Source of the DNA: Cotesia glomerata
Lineage: Eukaryota > Arthropoda > Insecta > Hymenoptera > Braconidae
Assembly: GCF_020080835.1 (NCBI RefSeq)
Contig: NC_058158.1
Coordinates: 7,502,001-7,566,000, forward strand
Direction of reading: 5' to 3'
DNA length: 64,000 nt
This document shows, piece by piece, positions 12,149 through 24,240 of the stretch. Under the pieces are notes generated by a model, which ran no database searches, was not told where the DNA came from, and was given only the letters and a program-made list of their open reading frames with translations. Every line of letters starts with the position of its first letter. Position 1 is the stretch's first letter. A program made the translations under genes and the position numbers.

Positions 12149-12387
12149 TACACTGATAAAAAAATTGACTTGACTCGAGAGCCAAACTCTTGAACCAAGA
12201 ATTCCATTTTGAAAAAAATGATTTTCTTGAGTCAAGAGAATAAATTCTCGATTCAAGAAAATTTTCTTAGATCAAAAATAATTTCTTAGCTCAAGAATTT
12301 ATTCTCTTGACTCAAGAATATCATTTTCTTCAAAATAGTATTCTTGGTTCAAGAGTTTGGCTCTTGAGTCAAGTCAATTTTTTTATG
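12149..12387. mobile_element. Hairpin MITE (TTGACTCAAGA body)
   Basis: Starts TACACTGATAAAAAAATTGA and folds back on itself along its whole length. The right end reads TCAATTTTTTTA, and the interior repeats CTTGAACCAAGAAT, TTTTGAA and CTTGAGTCAAGAG in inverted order around a centre near 12268. The body is nearly the same as that of the element at 28891. Three perfect AP-1-type heptamers (TGAGTCA/TGACTCA) fall inside at 12228, 12308 and 12365. No coding capacity. Confidence 0.85.
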
Positions 12388-12588
12388 TTTATTATTAAGA
12401 GAATAAGCAAAATTTTGTGACCAGTGTATTTATATGATAAAATGGGTTTTTATGGTTAAATTTGGTATCGTTGAGAAAATCTTGACCTGGAGTTGTGCCT
12501 TTTTATGGTTTCATATTATTCTCACCAATAGTCAATTTATGATGATAAGTATTTAACCTGCATTCGGAAATGCCATCTCTAGATACAT

Positions 12589-12860
12589 AATTAAGAAAAG
12601 ACTTTGTATCTCGTGAACTATTGACATTTTTAAATATATAAGCTCATCCCGACATTACACTCATCGAAACCTTTCATTTGAGTACCCACATCATTTTTTC
12701 TTATATTTATATATATATTATATTTATGTATATATGAAAAATATATCAAAAGGCATGTGGGTACTCAAATGAAAGCTCTTGATGACCGTAACATCATGAT
12801 GAGCTTATATCTTTAAAAATATCATTAGTTGACAAAATACAATATAATTTCTTAATTATT
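12589..12860. repeat. Long imperfect palindrome, unit 1
   Basis: The left arm begins TAATTAAGAA and contains AGATATAAGCTCATC-like sequence and CATTTGAGTACCCACAT. The right arm carries their reverse complements (ATGTGGGTACTCAAATG, GATGAGCTTATATCT, TTCTTAATTA). The centre is TA-rich (TATATATGAAAAATATATC). It may be a fold-back (MITE-like) element. Unit 2 overlaps its right end. Confidence 0.85.
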
Positions 12861-13095
12861 GACATTTTTAAAGATATAAGCTCATCCCGATGTCACACTC
12901 ATCGAGACCTTACATTTGACTACCAACATCAATTTTTCATATATGTTATATATTTATATACATGTATATATGAAAAATATATCAAAAATGCATGTGGGTA
13001 CTCAAATGAAAGCTCTTGATGAGTGAAACATCATGATGAGCTTATATCTTTAAAAACGTCAATAGTTAAAAAAGTACAGTGCAATATAACAAAAG
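12852..13095. repeat. Long imperfect palindrome, unit 2
   Basis: Second copy of the palindrome in head-to-tail arrangement, sharing the CTTAATTATTGACATTTTTA junction with unit 1. The arms are the same as in unit 1, with substitutions and a slightly shorter centre. The two units together make a 0.5 kb inverted-repeat dimer. Confidence 0.85.
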
Positions 13096-14158
13096 TCATT
13101 ATTTAATAAAGCAAAATTTTATTTATTTATACTTAAGAAGTCACATAGTGGCTGCAAGGTTGCTAGTTAATTATCAATTTTCTAAAAATAAGCAAATTCA
13201 CTTGGTTTTAAAAAATTAAATAAAAAACCGATGCTAATAGTTTCGAGCGCATTAAAATTGTAACGACCAATAAAAAATCTCAGCAATCCCTTAACGACAG
13301 ATAAATTACCCAAAAGTACTTACAAAAGCTATAACCTTGTACAAACGTTTGCTAAAAGTTGATTGTATACACATGATATATATACAACAGGAGCAGCATT
13401 ACGTTTTATAGAATAGAAGATGTATAAATTTATACCTATACAAATGTATATATATATATATATATATATTTATCTGATAGTCCTATGTGTCTCATCAGAA
13501 CTTGCTCAGCAGTTCGGAGTAAACACACGCGTGTGCGACCTAACCGTAAAGCCCTCGCGTACGGGCCATGGGGTGTTTAGTGCGTATTAACGGTGCGAGT
13601 CGGGCGCAAGAGAGGGTGATATGCCGGATATAGGAGAGGCATCGCGAGTACGAGTACACATACAACCTTCTCTCGGCGAAGGGCCGCGTCAGACGCCCGG
13701 GAGTACATGATAAGGGCGCTTGCGCGTTGCCATGGACACCCTGACTATACGCCCCCGCGAGCGGGGATTCCCCGTTCTATCGGATCGCACTACGATTCCG
13801 TAGTCTGTCTCTCTTTCGCTCTCTCTACCCCATTCGCGTGTCCTTGGTCCCTCACCTCACTGTTACCCTTCTCGCAGTGTAGGTCTGTCACGTTCTCACT
13901 TGCACCCTCGGTCCGCTATCTTTAATACTAGCACATGTACTCGCTGTCGCTGTCTCTCACGCACCACCCACCCCTCAGTTACTCCATCTCATTCTGTCAC
14001 TACTCGTACATCGCGCCCTGGCCTCTGTATGAGCACCACAACGTGATCCACCCTCTTACTATTTTTTCACCCGTTCCGCCTCTCGAATCTTCAATTCCAC
14101 GCTAACACGCCGCGATTGCAAGTCATCCGCTATTTCAGATCATCTCAAGAGATATTCT

Positions 14159-14162
<4 letters not shown>
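13096..14162. other. AT-rich segment then GC-richer island, no gene
   Basis: A (TA)n tract lies at 13446-13468. From about 13490 to 14130 the DNA is clearly GC-richer, with CTCTC tracts and CpG-rich strings such as GCGTGTGCGACC. A 72-codon plus frame (13707-13925) shows no motif. A candidate for regulatory sequence or a leader exon on composition only. Confidence 0.4.

Positions 14163-14195
<33 letters not shown>
14163..14195. repeat. Poly(T) run, 33 bp
   Basis: Uninterrupted T homopolymer at the boundary between a GC-richer island and very AT-rich DNA. On the minus strand it would be an A tail, but I recognise no retroelement body next to it. Confidence 0.92.
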
Positions 14196-14198
<3 letters not shown>

Positions 14199-16399
14199 AA
14201 AAATAATAAATATTAAAGATTTAATTGATGATTGATATTTGACGGAAAAAATCAATTTTTAAATTGAAAATAAATTTTTTTGAATTAAATAAAATATTTG
14301 CAACATTTTTTTTTAAATGAAAATTTTTTGGTTGCCAAAAAATTTTTTTAAAAAAATTTGTTTTAACAATCCATCAAAAATATTAATTTTTGACAGAATA
14401 ACATTAATATCTATTATCATAATTATGAACAAACAAATAAATAGTTCCACTTTAACTAAATAAAAATTTTTTTCATCAATTCAACTAATTTTTAGGTCAA
14501 GAACACATTTTATAAATAAAAGTATTTTTTTTCTCTGTATAAACCATTTTTTAATGTATCGATAATTTTTTACTTTAATTACCAAAAATAATAATCGAAA
14601 TAGTAAATTTTCAGGTAAAAAAAATAATAATACAATTATTTTCATTCAATTCATGGTCTCTGATCCTAAATATATGAAAATTGTTATTATTGTTATTATT
14701 GCGATAAGGTTTGAACGCAAATTAGGAACAAGAAATAATTTCTCAAGACTGTTCCGTTTAGTTTTCGGAAAAAATCGGATAATAAATAATTCTGATGATA
14801 CTGAGATTAACAAAGAGATAAAAACGTGTCGATAATAATCGATTGTAAGCAAACATTACTAGTAATGTAGGCATACAGAGGTAGAATGGGTACAAATAAT
14901 ACAACACAATACTCGTAGAGAGTATATATGAGAGGATTTAAATATATTGTCGTGTATTTTGGTACGTGTGAGCGTGACCAGCGTACATTATGTATGTATT
15001 TAATAGGAAAACACTGAACAACCAGTGTACCGATGCCGTTATTGTAGACGACTCAATTTCTGTCGAACAGACGAGAAGAGGAGAGGAGTTCAACTCTCGG
15101 AACGCCAATTTTATTCCTATTATCGAGTACGAGATGCGAACGGCAAATACTTAGCAGAGATATGACTCAAGACTTTATTAGTTATGGAGGTATTGGTACC
15201 CTGGGAGTCGTGAAAGTCGCACCGGAAATGCCAAAGAAAATAGATATACCCACAAGTTTTAATATTGTGTACTACTGCGTTATTTTATTCAGTTTCAGGC
15301 ACAAGATATATGACAGTAACAATGTCTAGTCGTATATTTTTATTTTTATATTTATTCACTACTCCATTGATATAACTCCTGCATCGGGTTTCCGAGCTGT
15401 CATAAAAGTGGATATTATTCAGCAACTGCACCGCAAATGCTAGTCAATGCTTAATATTTTTTCACTGAATTCAAAATAAAAAATAAAGAAAAGATTTTAA
15501 GAGTGAAAGGAAAAGTCGCGCGCATGTAATATAAAAGCGTGCTGTGTGTACGCTTCCGTTACCACCAAAGTAGGTGGCCTGGAAATTTATCGAACGATAA
15601 CGAAAATCCGATGCAGATAAACAGCACGAGCTGTTGGGGTGAAATAAGTGCAATTGTGTCGTGAATAAAAATTGAAATTCTATTTTATGATTTTATACGT
15701 CTGTATTGATGCATAACTATGTGGAGAAGCACCGGGGTGAGTGGATGAGGATAAAGAGAGGCAAGAGAAGAGAGGAGAGGGTGTGCTTGTGTGGTGAGTA
15801 AAGGTGTGGTGTAGTATCTCTGTAATAAACCCCTTTAACGTTTGAATTTAACCGCTCCGTAGAGAGTTTAGTCGTCAGATTATATGATCAGCGTGTGTTT
15901 ACCGTTTATTGACGGACGTTACAACCCAGTCGTACGCATAAATCGGTTTACGATCTGTCGCTAAAAACAGATTTCACACGGCACTATGTTACTGTTAAAT
16001 TAATGCCATTTTTAACCGCACTATACACACTTATTTTTGATGCACAATAAATGTTTTAGGTGCTGGTTAAATTTATTTTTATTTATCTTTATTCTGTTGA
16101 AGATAAAGCTGTAAAGATTTATTGGAATTTTTTAGAAATAAATAACTGATAATGATAAAGATATATTTAGTATAGTATTGTGATATTTTTCATTGAAAAT
16201 TGAAAATAATTTATGATGAAAAAATTTTTATGAGTCTATAAATATTTGGATCAAATAATTTATATTTCATGTCTTAATTAAAAATAATTGACTTTTACGA
16301 ATTCAAATAAAAGTAGATATTAAAAACAAATGATTTGTTTGTTAAAAAAAAGTAATAGTGCCAATGATAAATGATTTCTAGAGAGTTTTTTCTATATTT

Positions 16400-16403
<4 letters not shown>
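14196..16403. other. AT-rich to mixed DNA, no gene
   Basis: 14196-14640 is extremely AT-rich low-complexity DNA. 14850-15250, 15500-15640 and 15720-15960 are less so. Short frames at 14646-14852 are open on both strands. Nothing recognisable was found. Confidence 0.5.

Positions 16404-16485
<82 letters not shown>
16404..16485. repeat. (AT)41 microsatellite
   Basis: About 82 bp of uninterrupted AT. It explains the tyrosine-isoleucine open frames in its vicinity. Confidence 0.97.
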
Positions 16486-16494
<9 letters not shown>

Positions 16495-18121
16495 AGATGA
16501 AGGAATATTATGGCGGAGGGAAAAGAATCTGAGAGGGAAGAAAAATGGGGGAGAGAATATGACAGAGGTGGGTAACCAGTGGGTGAAAGTGTACGACAAG
16601 ATGATGGATGACTCCTCAGCACCCTTAACTCACGCGAGATCAGTACAGCAGCGCTAAAAGAGGGTTTCTTTGCTCTACCGAGACGCTAATGAGCAAAATA
16701 TGAGGCGCCATCTCCTGTGGTCGTGTCGTCCTCATCATCGTCGTTGTCGTCGTCGAGTCCTGGCTGCTCCAAATACTACCACCATCACTTGACTCAGCCA
16801 ACAGCCAAACTACCCTCCGCTTTTTCTTCAGCTTCTTCACTCGGTTTTTCTTCCACTCTTCTGCTCAACTATACAGCCTGACACCCTTCGAAGCTTTTCC
16901 ACAGTAAGAATAGTCGCTCGACCTCTTCTTTCCTTTCCCAACAGTAATATTGATTGTCCGCTGCCGCCACGTCCTCCGAGACTAAAAGGAGACCCTGAAA
17001 CTCGACGTCGAGTAACAAGAAACAAGAGAAAAAGTTACTTAAAAAAAAAGTAAAATAATAAATAAAGTTGGAAATGAAAACACGAAAAAGTTTTGAGTGC
17101 AATTATTTCTAACGCTGCTGAAAGAATTTTTAAAAACAACTAGTTGCAGATTAATTATATTAATAAAAAAAAAAACGATTGTATTTGCCGTCTTTAAGTT
17201 TCTATAATTGTAATTGAATTTACTTAATTATTATTTTACTTTTGAGTTATATTATGTGGGAAATTTTTGATTAAGTTACTTTATTTTTTATAAATTTTTT
17301 TTTTTGAAGTATTGACAAAATTGATCAGCTATCGAAATTATTAATTAGATCACTTGAATAAAAAATAATTACTCTGATTGTAAAAATAAAATAACTTTTA
17401 TTATGATAGGATTATATGAATTATTTGATATTGATAATTAATTTAATATTCTAAACACTTGAATAATTAAACTAACAGATGTTTACACATTTTTTTCGGT
17501 GTTCTCAAGTCTCGTGAAATCCGCATATCATTTGCATAATTGGTCTGAGAGTGACATTTCCATTACACAAAACTTTGTGAAAAAACAAAACAATCGGTCG
17601 TTTTTTTGCTTATTTCTTAATTTCTCATCAAGTTGATTCGAAGCTAAAAATTTTTTTGCCATTATTTAACCATTATAAATTATTTTTTAAAATTTATTGT
17701 TAATACAAAACTTGTAGCGGTGATATGTTAAAAAGTTTACGCTGTCAAAAATATATTTAAAAGTTTTTTAATCATATCACCGTGTTTCTTATAATTTATA
17801 ATTATAATTCGTTGCAATTTATATCATGAAAGCTTGACATTAGAGTATAATTTAATAGATGCAAATGTGTCTCCAATAAATCCATAATTCCGTTGAAATT
17901 TTTCAATTACCAGTCAATAAATTATTTCGAAATATCAAGTGTCATATCAGAAATACTTTAGCCAAAAATAATACCGATAAATTGGGTGACATAATTATCA
18001 ATAATTAAACTTAAGACATTATAATATTTCTAAAATTACTGGTTCTTAAAATGTATGCTTTCCAAAGTAATAATTATCATTTCTAAAATAGAAAATAAAC
18101 AAGGGCATTCAAAAGTTCAAC
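16486..18121. other. GC-richer strip then AT-rich DNA, no gene
   Basis: 16490-17040 is purine/pyrimidine-skewed and GC-richer, with TCGTCGTTGTCGTCGTCG near 16737. From 17040 the DNA is AT-rich and unannotated apart from the hairpin at 17718-17782. Confidence 0.45.
17718..17782. other. Stem-loop of about 65 nt
   Basis: CGGTGATATG at 17718-17727 is the exact reverse complement of CATATCACCG at 17773-17782. After a single bulged base the pairing continues with TTAAAAA/TTTTTAA. That is roughly 17 pairs with a loop of about 28 nt. The size resembles a small pre-miRNA, but I recognise no known miRNA seed and the lower stem is AT-rich. A degenerate MITE is as likely. Confidence 0.4.
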
Positions 18122-18547
18122 TACACTGAAAAAAAAGTTTTCTACGCTTCAGGATACAGTATCGCTACTGTCACTATACGCACGTTACGAAACACTGGAT
18201 CGCTATGGTCACTATCCGTTTTGCTAATTTAGCGATCTATTGAATACACTTAGCGGTGACGGAGAAACTGACTTTGCATAATTTATTATTGATGTTTCAA
18301 ATAATTATTTATATGATCGAAGCCAAGTTTTAAATATTTTATCCAGTAATAATAATTACGACAATAATCACCATTCACTTAATAATTGTCGATAAACAAT
18401 GACAAATGAGGTTAGGAACTTACGCCGAAGACACTGGCGCTTCGAGGTTAGATCGTCGCGACCGTCAGGATCCGTTCCCTGATTATAGCGATATGCCGTT
18501 CACGATACAACGGATAGTGAAGCGTAGAAAACTTTTTTTTCAGTGTA
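18122..18547. mobile_element. MITE, 426 bp, TACACTGA ends, CGCTTC-type TIR
   Basis: TIR of about 29 bp: TACACTGAAAAAAAAGTTTT continues to CTACGCTTC at the left, and GAAGCGTAG leads into a T run and CAGTGTA at the right. Immediately inside, the arms share weaker similarity (ATCCG/CGGAT, GTATCG). The interior is GC-richer than its surroundings and unlike the hairpin-bodied elements that use the same terminal motif. Flanking TA dinucleotides fit a TA target site. Noncoding. Confidence 0.88.
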
Positions 18548-21500
18548 TAAATTTTAAATAATTATCAAAATTAATTAATAATTCCACTAGTTCAATTTTC
18601 GAATCCAAAAAAATTTTTTTCCAACAAAAATACAACGATATAAAATATCAATCCCTAAAAAATCTTGGCTCTGACTTCCTGGAAGCCACAGCATTTCCGC
18701 ACTTACTTTCCTAGAGGAAAATCCTCCGTTCCGGAATTTATCGCGGTCGTAACAGAACGTTGCCTTCTTTCTTGCATTCTCGCGCCTTGACACCACTCTC
18801 TCATTTTTTCACGCTTGCAGAGAAAGAAACTCAGTTGAGTCTCATACACTCATGCACTTATATACTTACACCTCATACATATATTTTTCCATCCACTTTT
18901 CACTTTAGCTCGACACTTTCCAGCCGATTTTAACGACCGTTTAAATTCCGCGATATAGATTTATACGAATGATTGATTATTATCGAGCTTTTATTGCCCG
19001 TAAGATCAACTACTGTTCCAACCAATCTTATTCGAATAAAATAAAACCCAATAATTTTATTTATCGTCGCCATAAAATTAGAATTTACTTTATTTTAATT
19101 TCTCCTCACCCTCTATCCTAGCCTTAAAACAATTCAAACCCTATTATTAAATATTATTAGCATCAAAATGAAAATAAAAATGAAGAGAATATAATAAAAA
19201 TAAAATAACAGCCGCTGGAGCGTTTATTCAAATTAAAAAAGAGCCAGCAGTAATAATGACATATAAAAAAGGTCATTCGCGTTAATTGTCGGTCATTAAT
19301 ATAAAGCAAAATATAAAGAGTGTATTGCGTGACAAAGTAATATAGTGTACACCCAGCCGTGAAATGAAGAACGTCGTAAGCTATTCCTCGTACAGCCCTT
19401 TCCACGGTATACACCCCTATCTTATCGTTGGGTTAAGATCAAACAGCACGTGAGGTCAAGGCAGGCCAGGTCTCGGCCCTATACCCTGTATCCTATACTA
19501 CTAGTACTTATACTATTATATTACCCACGCAATTGGCTGCTGTACTACAACTACAACTACTATTTGTACCACTGCAGCTAACAACTGCAATTGCCTTGCA
19601 ATATTCCAACTACCCTGTCCCGGTATTGGTATGGCGACTAGTAAGCTTCGCAGCACGATGCAGCATTACTGTTTACTGTATAAGAGCCCAGTACTAAGTC
19701 TCAGGTACGATAGACATGAGCTCCGAGGTCACTTTGGTCTCGGACGTCGCGTAGCTTCCTTCCGATAACAAACGACCCTACTGCACGCTTCACCTTTGTA
19801 CTTGGCTCAATTCTGAGCTTACTAACTTTTTAAAAATAAAAATCTAAAAATTCAATTTTATTTTTAAAAAGCTGCATCGCTTAGTATTCCATCCATCACT
19901 CGGCTACCGGCGATTTAATCACGAAAAATAATGATTCAGCTGTCAACATGCTGGCAATAAAATCGGGGCTTTATTTTTAGACTTTTTTCATTCAAGAGAT
20001 TTATAAATTTGGGAAAAAAAAATAAAATAAAAAGGAGGTGAGATTATTTATTTGTGTAAGCGACTTTAACTGTCTCCGTCAGTCATATCACACTGCACGT
20101 CATGAGCGGGCTTAGTCTTAGAATCTGAGAAAATTTATAATATAAAATAAAGAGAGAGAAAAGCGTGAACGGTGTATCTGACTGTATTCGCTCAGTCACT
20201 CGGAGTTCTTTTGAACATAACAGCGGGCTGGCATTTCCTTTTCTCCCTTATTCTCTCTGTCGCGAGTTAGAGCTCTCAGAGCGAACAGTAAGGAGAATAC
20301 AGAGGGCTAAGGAGGAGGGCGGGAAACGGGGGCTACGGGAATAAGGGAATGACGAGGGGGGTGAAAATGGGACGGTGGGTGCCTAGAATGCTGGGAGATA
20401 TGGGGTGTTCTTTCCCTCCGTGACGGAGGAGTTGAGAGTGCCGTTGAATATGCATGAGGCTACGGACTGCTATCTACCGTCCTAAAAACATTCAACCAGC
20501 CACCAGCCACCGGCCGAACTACGCGAGTCACCAACCCCCTGGACGTGCGTGCCTATATATTTTTCCTTTCTCGACAATCAATGTCTCCTTTCTATGTAAA
20601 TCTTAAACAGCTGAGTTGCGTATTTTTTTTTTTATTATTAATAATAATAAATTTTAATTGTTGTAAAAAAAAAATTTAAAAGAGTAAAAAATGTATGATA
20701 TTGTTGGGTAAATAGGGAATTTAGTGAATTCGTCGTAAGCACAAAGCGTCTTCATTATTTCCGGAGTAAATTCCACAGTCGTTGAAGCATCCCTTCCGCT
20801 TTCATTGAGAGAAAAAGCATCAGGGGACAATTTAATTTATGAGAAAGGAGAATTTCTTTTGTCCTCGGTAAAAAGTTCTCTCAAGACATCAATCATTATC
20901 TTTATTACTATCATCACTATTATCATTATAATTATTATTATTAGTACTTTCTTATTTAATTCAACAGTTGATTGGTCGTTGTCATAATTTACAGAGTAAT
21001 TTCCCGGTTTTAACGGCGGATTTTTCGCATTCCAACACTGTGTTTAATTACAAGCAGTATCGCGGATAATAAATCAGGAATAATAAAATTAGTTGGCGTG
21101 TCGATAAGTACAAGAGTATAATACCTCAGTGGACATATAACGTATTAAATATAAATGTGTAATAATGTATGTGAGTATGTACGTTGCTGGTTGTTAAAAA
21201 GTCATATCAGAGAATATTTAGTCGCGGCACACAACACGTTACCGTGTCTTATTTGCGTACAACGTCGAGTCTGATTACGCATACGGCGATTAATCAAATG
21301 GGACATAGTATAGTGCAGGTTATATTATGTGTTATGTGTTGTGTGCAAAGGTATATACAGATATACCCACATATGGCTGCAGGACGAGCCGGAGTTACGA
21401 GAGTGCTGTAAACAAGTGGTGATATCTTTGAGAATAAACGAAGAGGATCTGCTGCTATTTGATATCATCGCGGGGATTCCCTTTCATTTTATCTCATTGG

Positions 21501-22135
21501 AACTGCACCAGCGACAACTCGGTGGCAATTTATACACACCAGGCAGGTCACTTTGCTTTTGATGCTACAGATAATATATTGTATGCTGTGTAGAGGAAGA
21601 ATTTTCGTCCAAGTGTGGATGTACATCCATATAATATAAAAGAGAGGGAGTTTGGTCTACCCTGTAATGCGAATTGCGTGTGCCGTGCGTACGCATCCCG
21701 ACAATCCTGTATATATTATGTATAGTACCACTAACACTAACGGCAAATGCTCAAGCTTTAATGCATTCAAATGATATTCACTCTCAAGCACTGACGCGAG
21801 TGTTTTCGACAAATTAATGCCGTGTACCAAATATCTACCTGTCAAGTATTTAACGACCGATCAACTATTTCATACATTGTATAAAACAACTCTGATTTTT
21901 TACTTTTGTTATTATTTATCAATGCTTTTATTTTTCAAAGAAAGTTGTGTTTTTGGAAAAATTTATCACTTAAGATTTCAAAATTTATTTCATAATCATT
22001 ACAAATATCTTTTGAATATTTTATTTTAACTAATGATCAATATTATGTTTAGATTAAAAGTTATAAATTATTTTTTGCTTTTTTAGGAAAATTAACATTT
22101 ATTTTTAATTATAAATTCTAATTTAAACAGTTTAC
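18548..22135. other. No gene; alternating islands
   Basis: GC-richer patches at about 19370-19810, 20010-20570 and 21000-21840 sit in AT-rich DNA. The patch at 20160-20560 is G-rich (GGAGGGCGGG, GACGAGGGGGG) and GA-rich. TATGCAT-type strings occur (near 20448). Short frames on both strands have no motifs. Nothing can be named. Confidence 0.45.
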
Positions 22136-22625
22136 TACACTGAGAGAAAAATATGGTCAACTGAACTAGGAAAATTTAGTTAAATAGCATCACCACTATT
22201 TAATTGCAATTCTTGTACCTAACATTATTTATTATATTGAACCCCAATAGATATTTACTTAAACTATTTTCAGTTAAATATCAGCTTAATAGCCATCTTG
22301 ATTAACTTTAACTCAGAAAACAGAAAAAATAATTCGGATAGCTGGGACCGGGAATCGAACCCGGATCTTTTGGTTACGCACTAAGGGCTCTTCCAGTTTA
22401 GCTATCTGAGACGTTGTACGTAAAAACCTTTTAGTCACCTAATAACTTTTTGTTTAACACGATAACAAAAACATATTTATTAAAATATAGTCGATATAAC
22501 TATTTATCAATAGTTACTTAAACTAATGCATAGTTTGAGAAACTACAAAAATAAAATTCAGAAAACTATATTTTCACAATTGTGATGTTATGATTCAGTT
22601 AACTATGCACTTTTCTCTCAGTGTA
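22136..22625. mobile_element. MITE, 490 bp, carrying a tRNA-like sequence
   Basis: Ends TACACTGAGAGAAAA and TTTTCTCTCAGTGTA are exact mirror images. Further inside, CAACTGAA mirrors TTCAGTTAAC less exactly. Halfway along, on the minus strand, lies a tRNA-like region (listed separately). The terminal motif is shared with the other TACACTGA elements but the body is not. Noncoding. Confidence 0.85.
22335..22415 (-). other. tRNA-like sequence (Thr-like, degenerate)
   Basis: Minus strand: an A-box-like TAGCTAAACTGGAAGAGC, an anticodon-arm-like region with CGT in the anticodon position, and a perfect T arm CCGGGTTCGATTCCCGG. Resemblance is closest to tRNA-Thr(CGT)-type sequences. It is not a working tRNA as far as I can see. 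The seven bases before the D arm (TCTCAGA) do not pair with those after the T arm (TCCCAGC), and position 33 is not T. It is best read as a tRNA pseudogene or SINE head captured by the MITE. Confidence 0.6.
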
Positions 22626-22648
22626 GAAAAAATAAATTTCTAAAGGTA

Positions 22649-22851
22649 CACACAGAAAAAAAAAATGTTCTTGAATCAAGTATATAATTTTGAAGAACTT
22701 GATATTTTTAATTTGAGGAGAAAAATTTTTGATTTAAGGAAATTTTGATTCAAGAATTTTCCGTCTTAATTCAAGACAATTACCCTCTTCAAAATTATAT
22801 CCTTGGTCCAAGAATTTTTCTCTTGACTCAAGTTAATTTTTTTTTCAGTGC
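22649..22851. mobile_element. Hairpin MITE (TCTTGAATCAAG body)
   Basis: Starts with an ACACAGAAAAA-type end, then TGTTCTTGAATCAAG. The right half holds CCTTGGTCCAAGAATTTTTC and CTTGACTCAAGTTAATTTTT, ending CAGTGCA. The arms pair imperfectly. It lies only about 24 bp from the previous MITE. One AP-1-type TGACTCA is at 22824-22830. Confidence 0.75.
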
Positions 22852-24240
22852 AGATGAAAAATATTTACACTATTCGTTTCATGGAATTTAAAGAATTTCA
22901 AAAATAAAATTTTTTTCTTATTATTTTTGTATTTAAAGTAATAACTAAAAATATCATGATAAATATGAAAGTTTTTAAATAATAAAATCAAATATTACTT
23001 TTAAATTAATTATATCAGTGATTTAATGATTTCATCTAATTAAATGTCTTAGCTTAATAATTACCTTTGATAAATAAAAAAGCAAACAATTTCTCGTTGA
23101 AATTATAAAAATTGATAAACTTATCAAGCAATTATTGAATGATAAACATTATGAATGATAAACCAAACATGACTACAGAATATTTTAACCTTTAAAATCA
23201 AATTTTCCTTTCACTCAGATAATAAAGTTCCCCGCGTAATAGCCCTCATAACTCTCATGAACATTGAAACATTGAAATATTCACAAGCATCAATATGTAT
23301 ATAGCACAGAGTATCGGAATAACACCCGGAATACGCATCGCGGTTTTCCGATAACCGCAACAAATCGTAAACTACCCCGAATGTGTGGGACTACATACAC
23401 ATACCGTACCGTATATCTATAGACAAATATACTACCGAGTTTTGCGACGTACTTATTATCGTATCGTGGAATTTCCGGTGGTAAAGATACCCAGCCAGCT
23501 CAATATATAAATCTTTAGCGAGTCACACACAACCACTATGCTCGATAATATCGTTTCCTTTTCTCACTTGTCTCGATTACATTGACAACCTGACCGCAAG
23601 AATAGGAATAGGGAACACCCGAGTAGAGTACTTATTCTACTAAACTATGCGAAGAGCTATGCATGTACTACTGTATATTATACTCGAAAGCTCGAAAGCT
23701 TTCTCATGACCATGTATACAAAATCATCAAATGTTTTTTACTATTTGACGACTCTCGACCTATACGTGGCAACATATAAATTTACAACCCGTTGTACAAT
23801 GTGGTTTTACGCAGTTTACACTGTCTATTTGCCACCTGTCGCAATACTGAAAATAATAATAGCGAAAATAAAAAAAATATAACCACAGTAAAAGCGTTTA
23901 ATGGATAATAAAGATAAAAAATCCATTATTTTGTTTATTCTCGATAAAATTGACTTAACAATCTATTAAAAAATAATATCGACTGACCTTTACTTTCCCT
24001 TTCTACTTCACTGCCCATTCCATTCTATATTCCGTCAATTACGCATTCTATATTCTATACTACATACTCTGTCGGGCTGCATTACCAATTTAAAAATTCA
24101 ACCTCAATAATCTCATGAATAAAGTCGATAAATTTTTAATAGCAGTCACGAGATTGTAGAGCACGTGTTGAGTCAAAAGTAAACAAGTCAAAAATTTAAA
24201 TAAATAAATAAATAAATAATAAAGTGAGCAAGTAGAAAAG
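22852..24240. other. AT-rich DNA, no gene
   Basis: AT-rich to about 23220, then mixed. 23280-23640 has several CCG/CGT-containing strings but no structure I can name. A short TAAA-type run lies at 24199-24222. Confidence 0.5.

Noticed and set aside
22335..22415. Functional tRNA-Thr gene
   Set aside because: Acceptor arms do not pair, position 33 is not T, and it lies inside a MITE. Kept only as a tRNA-like sequence.
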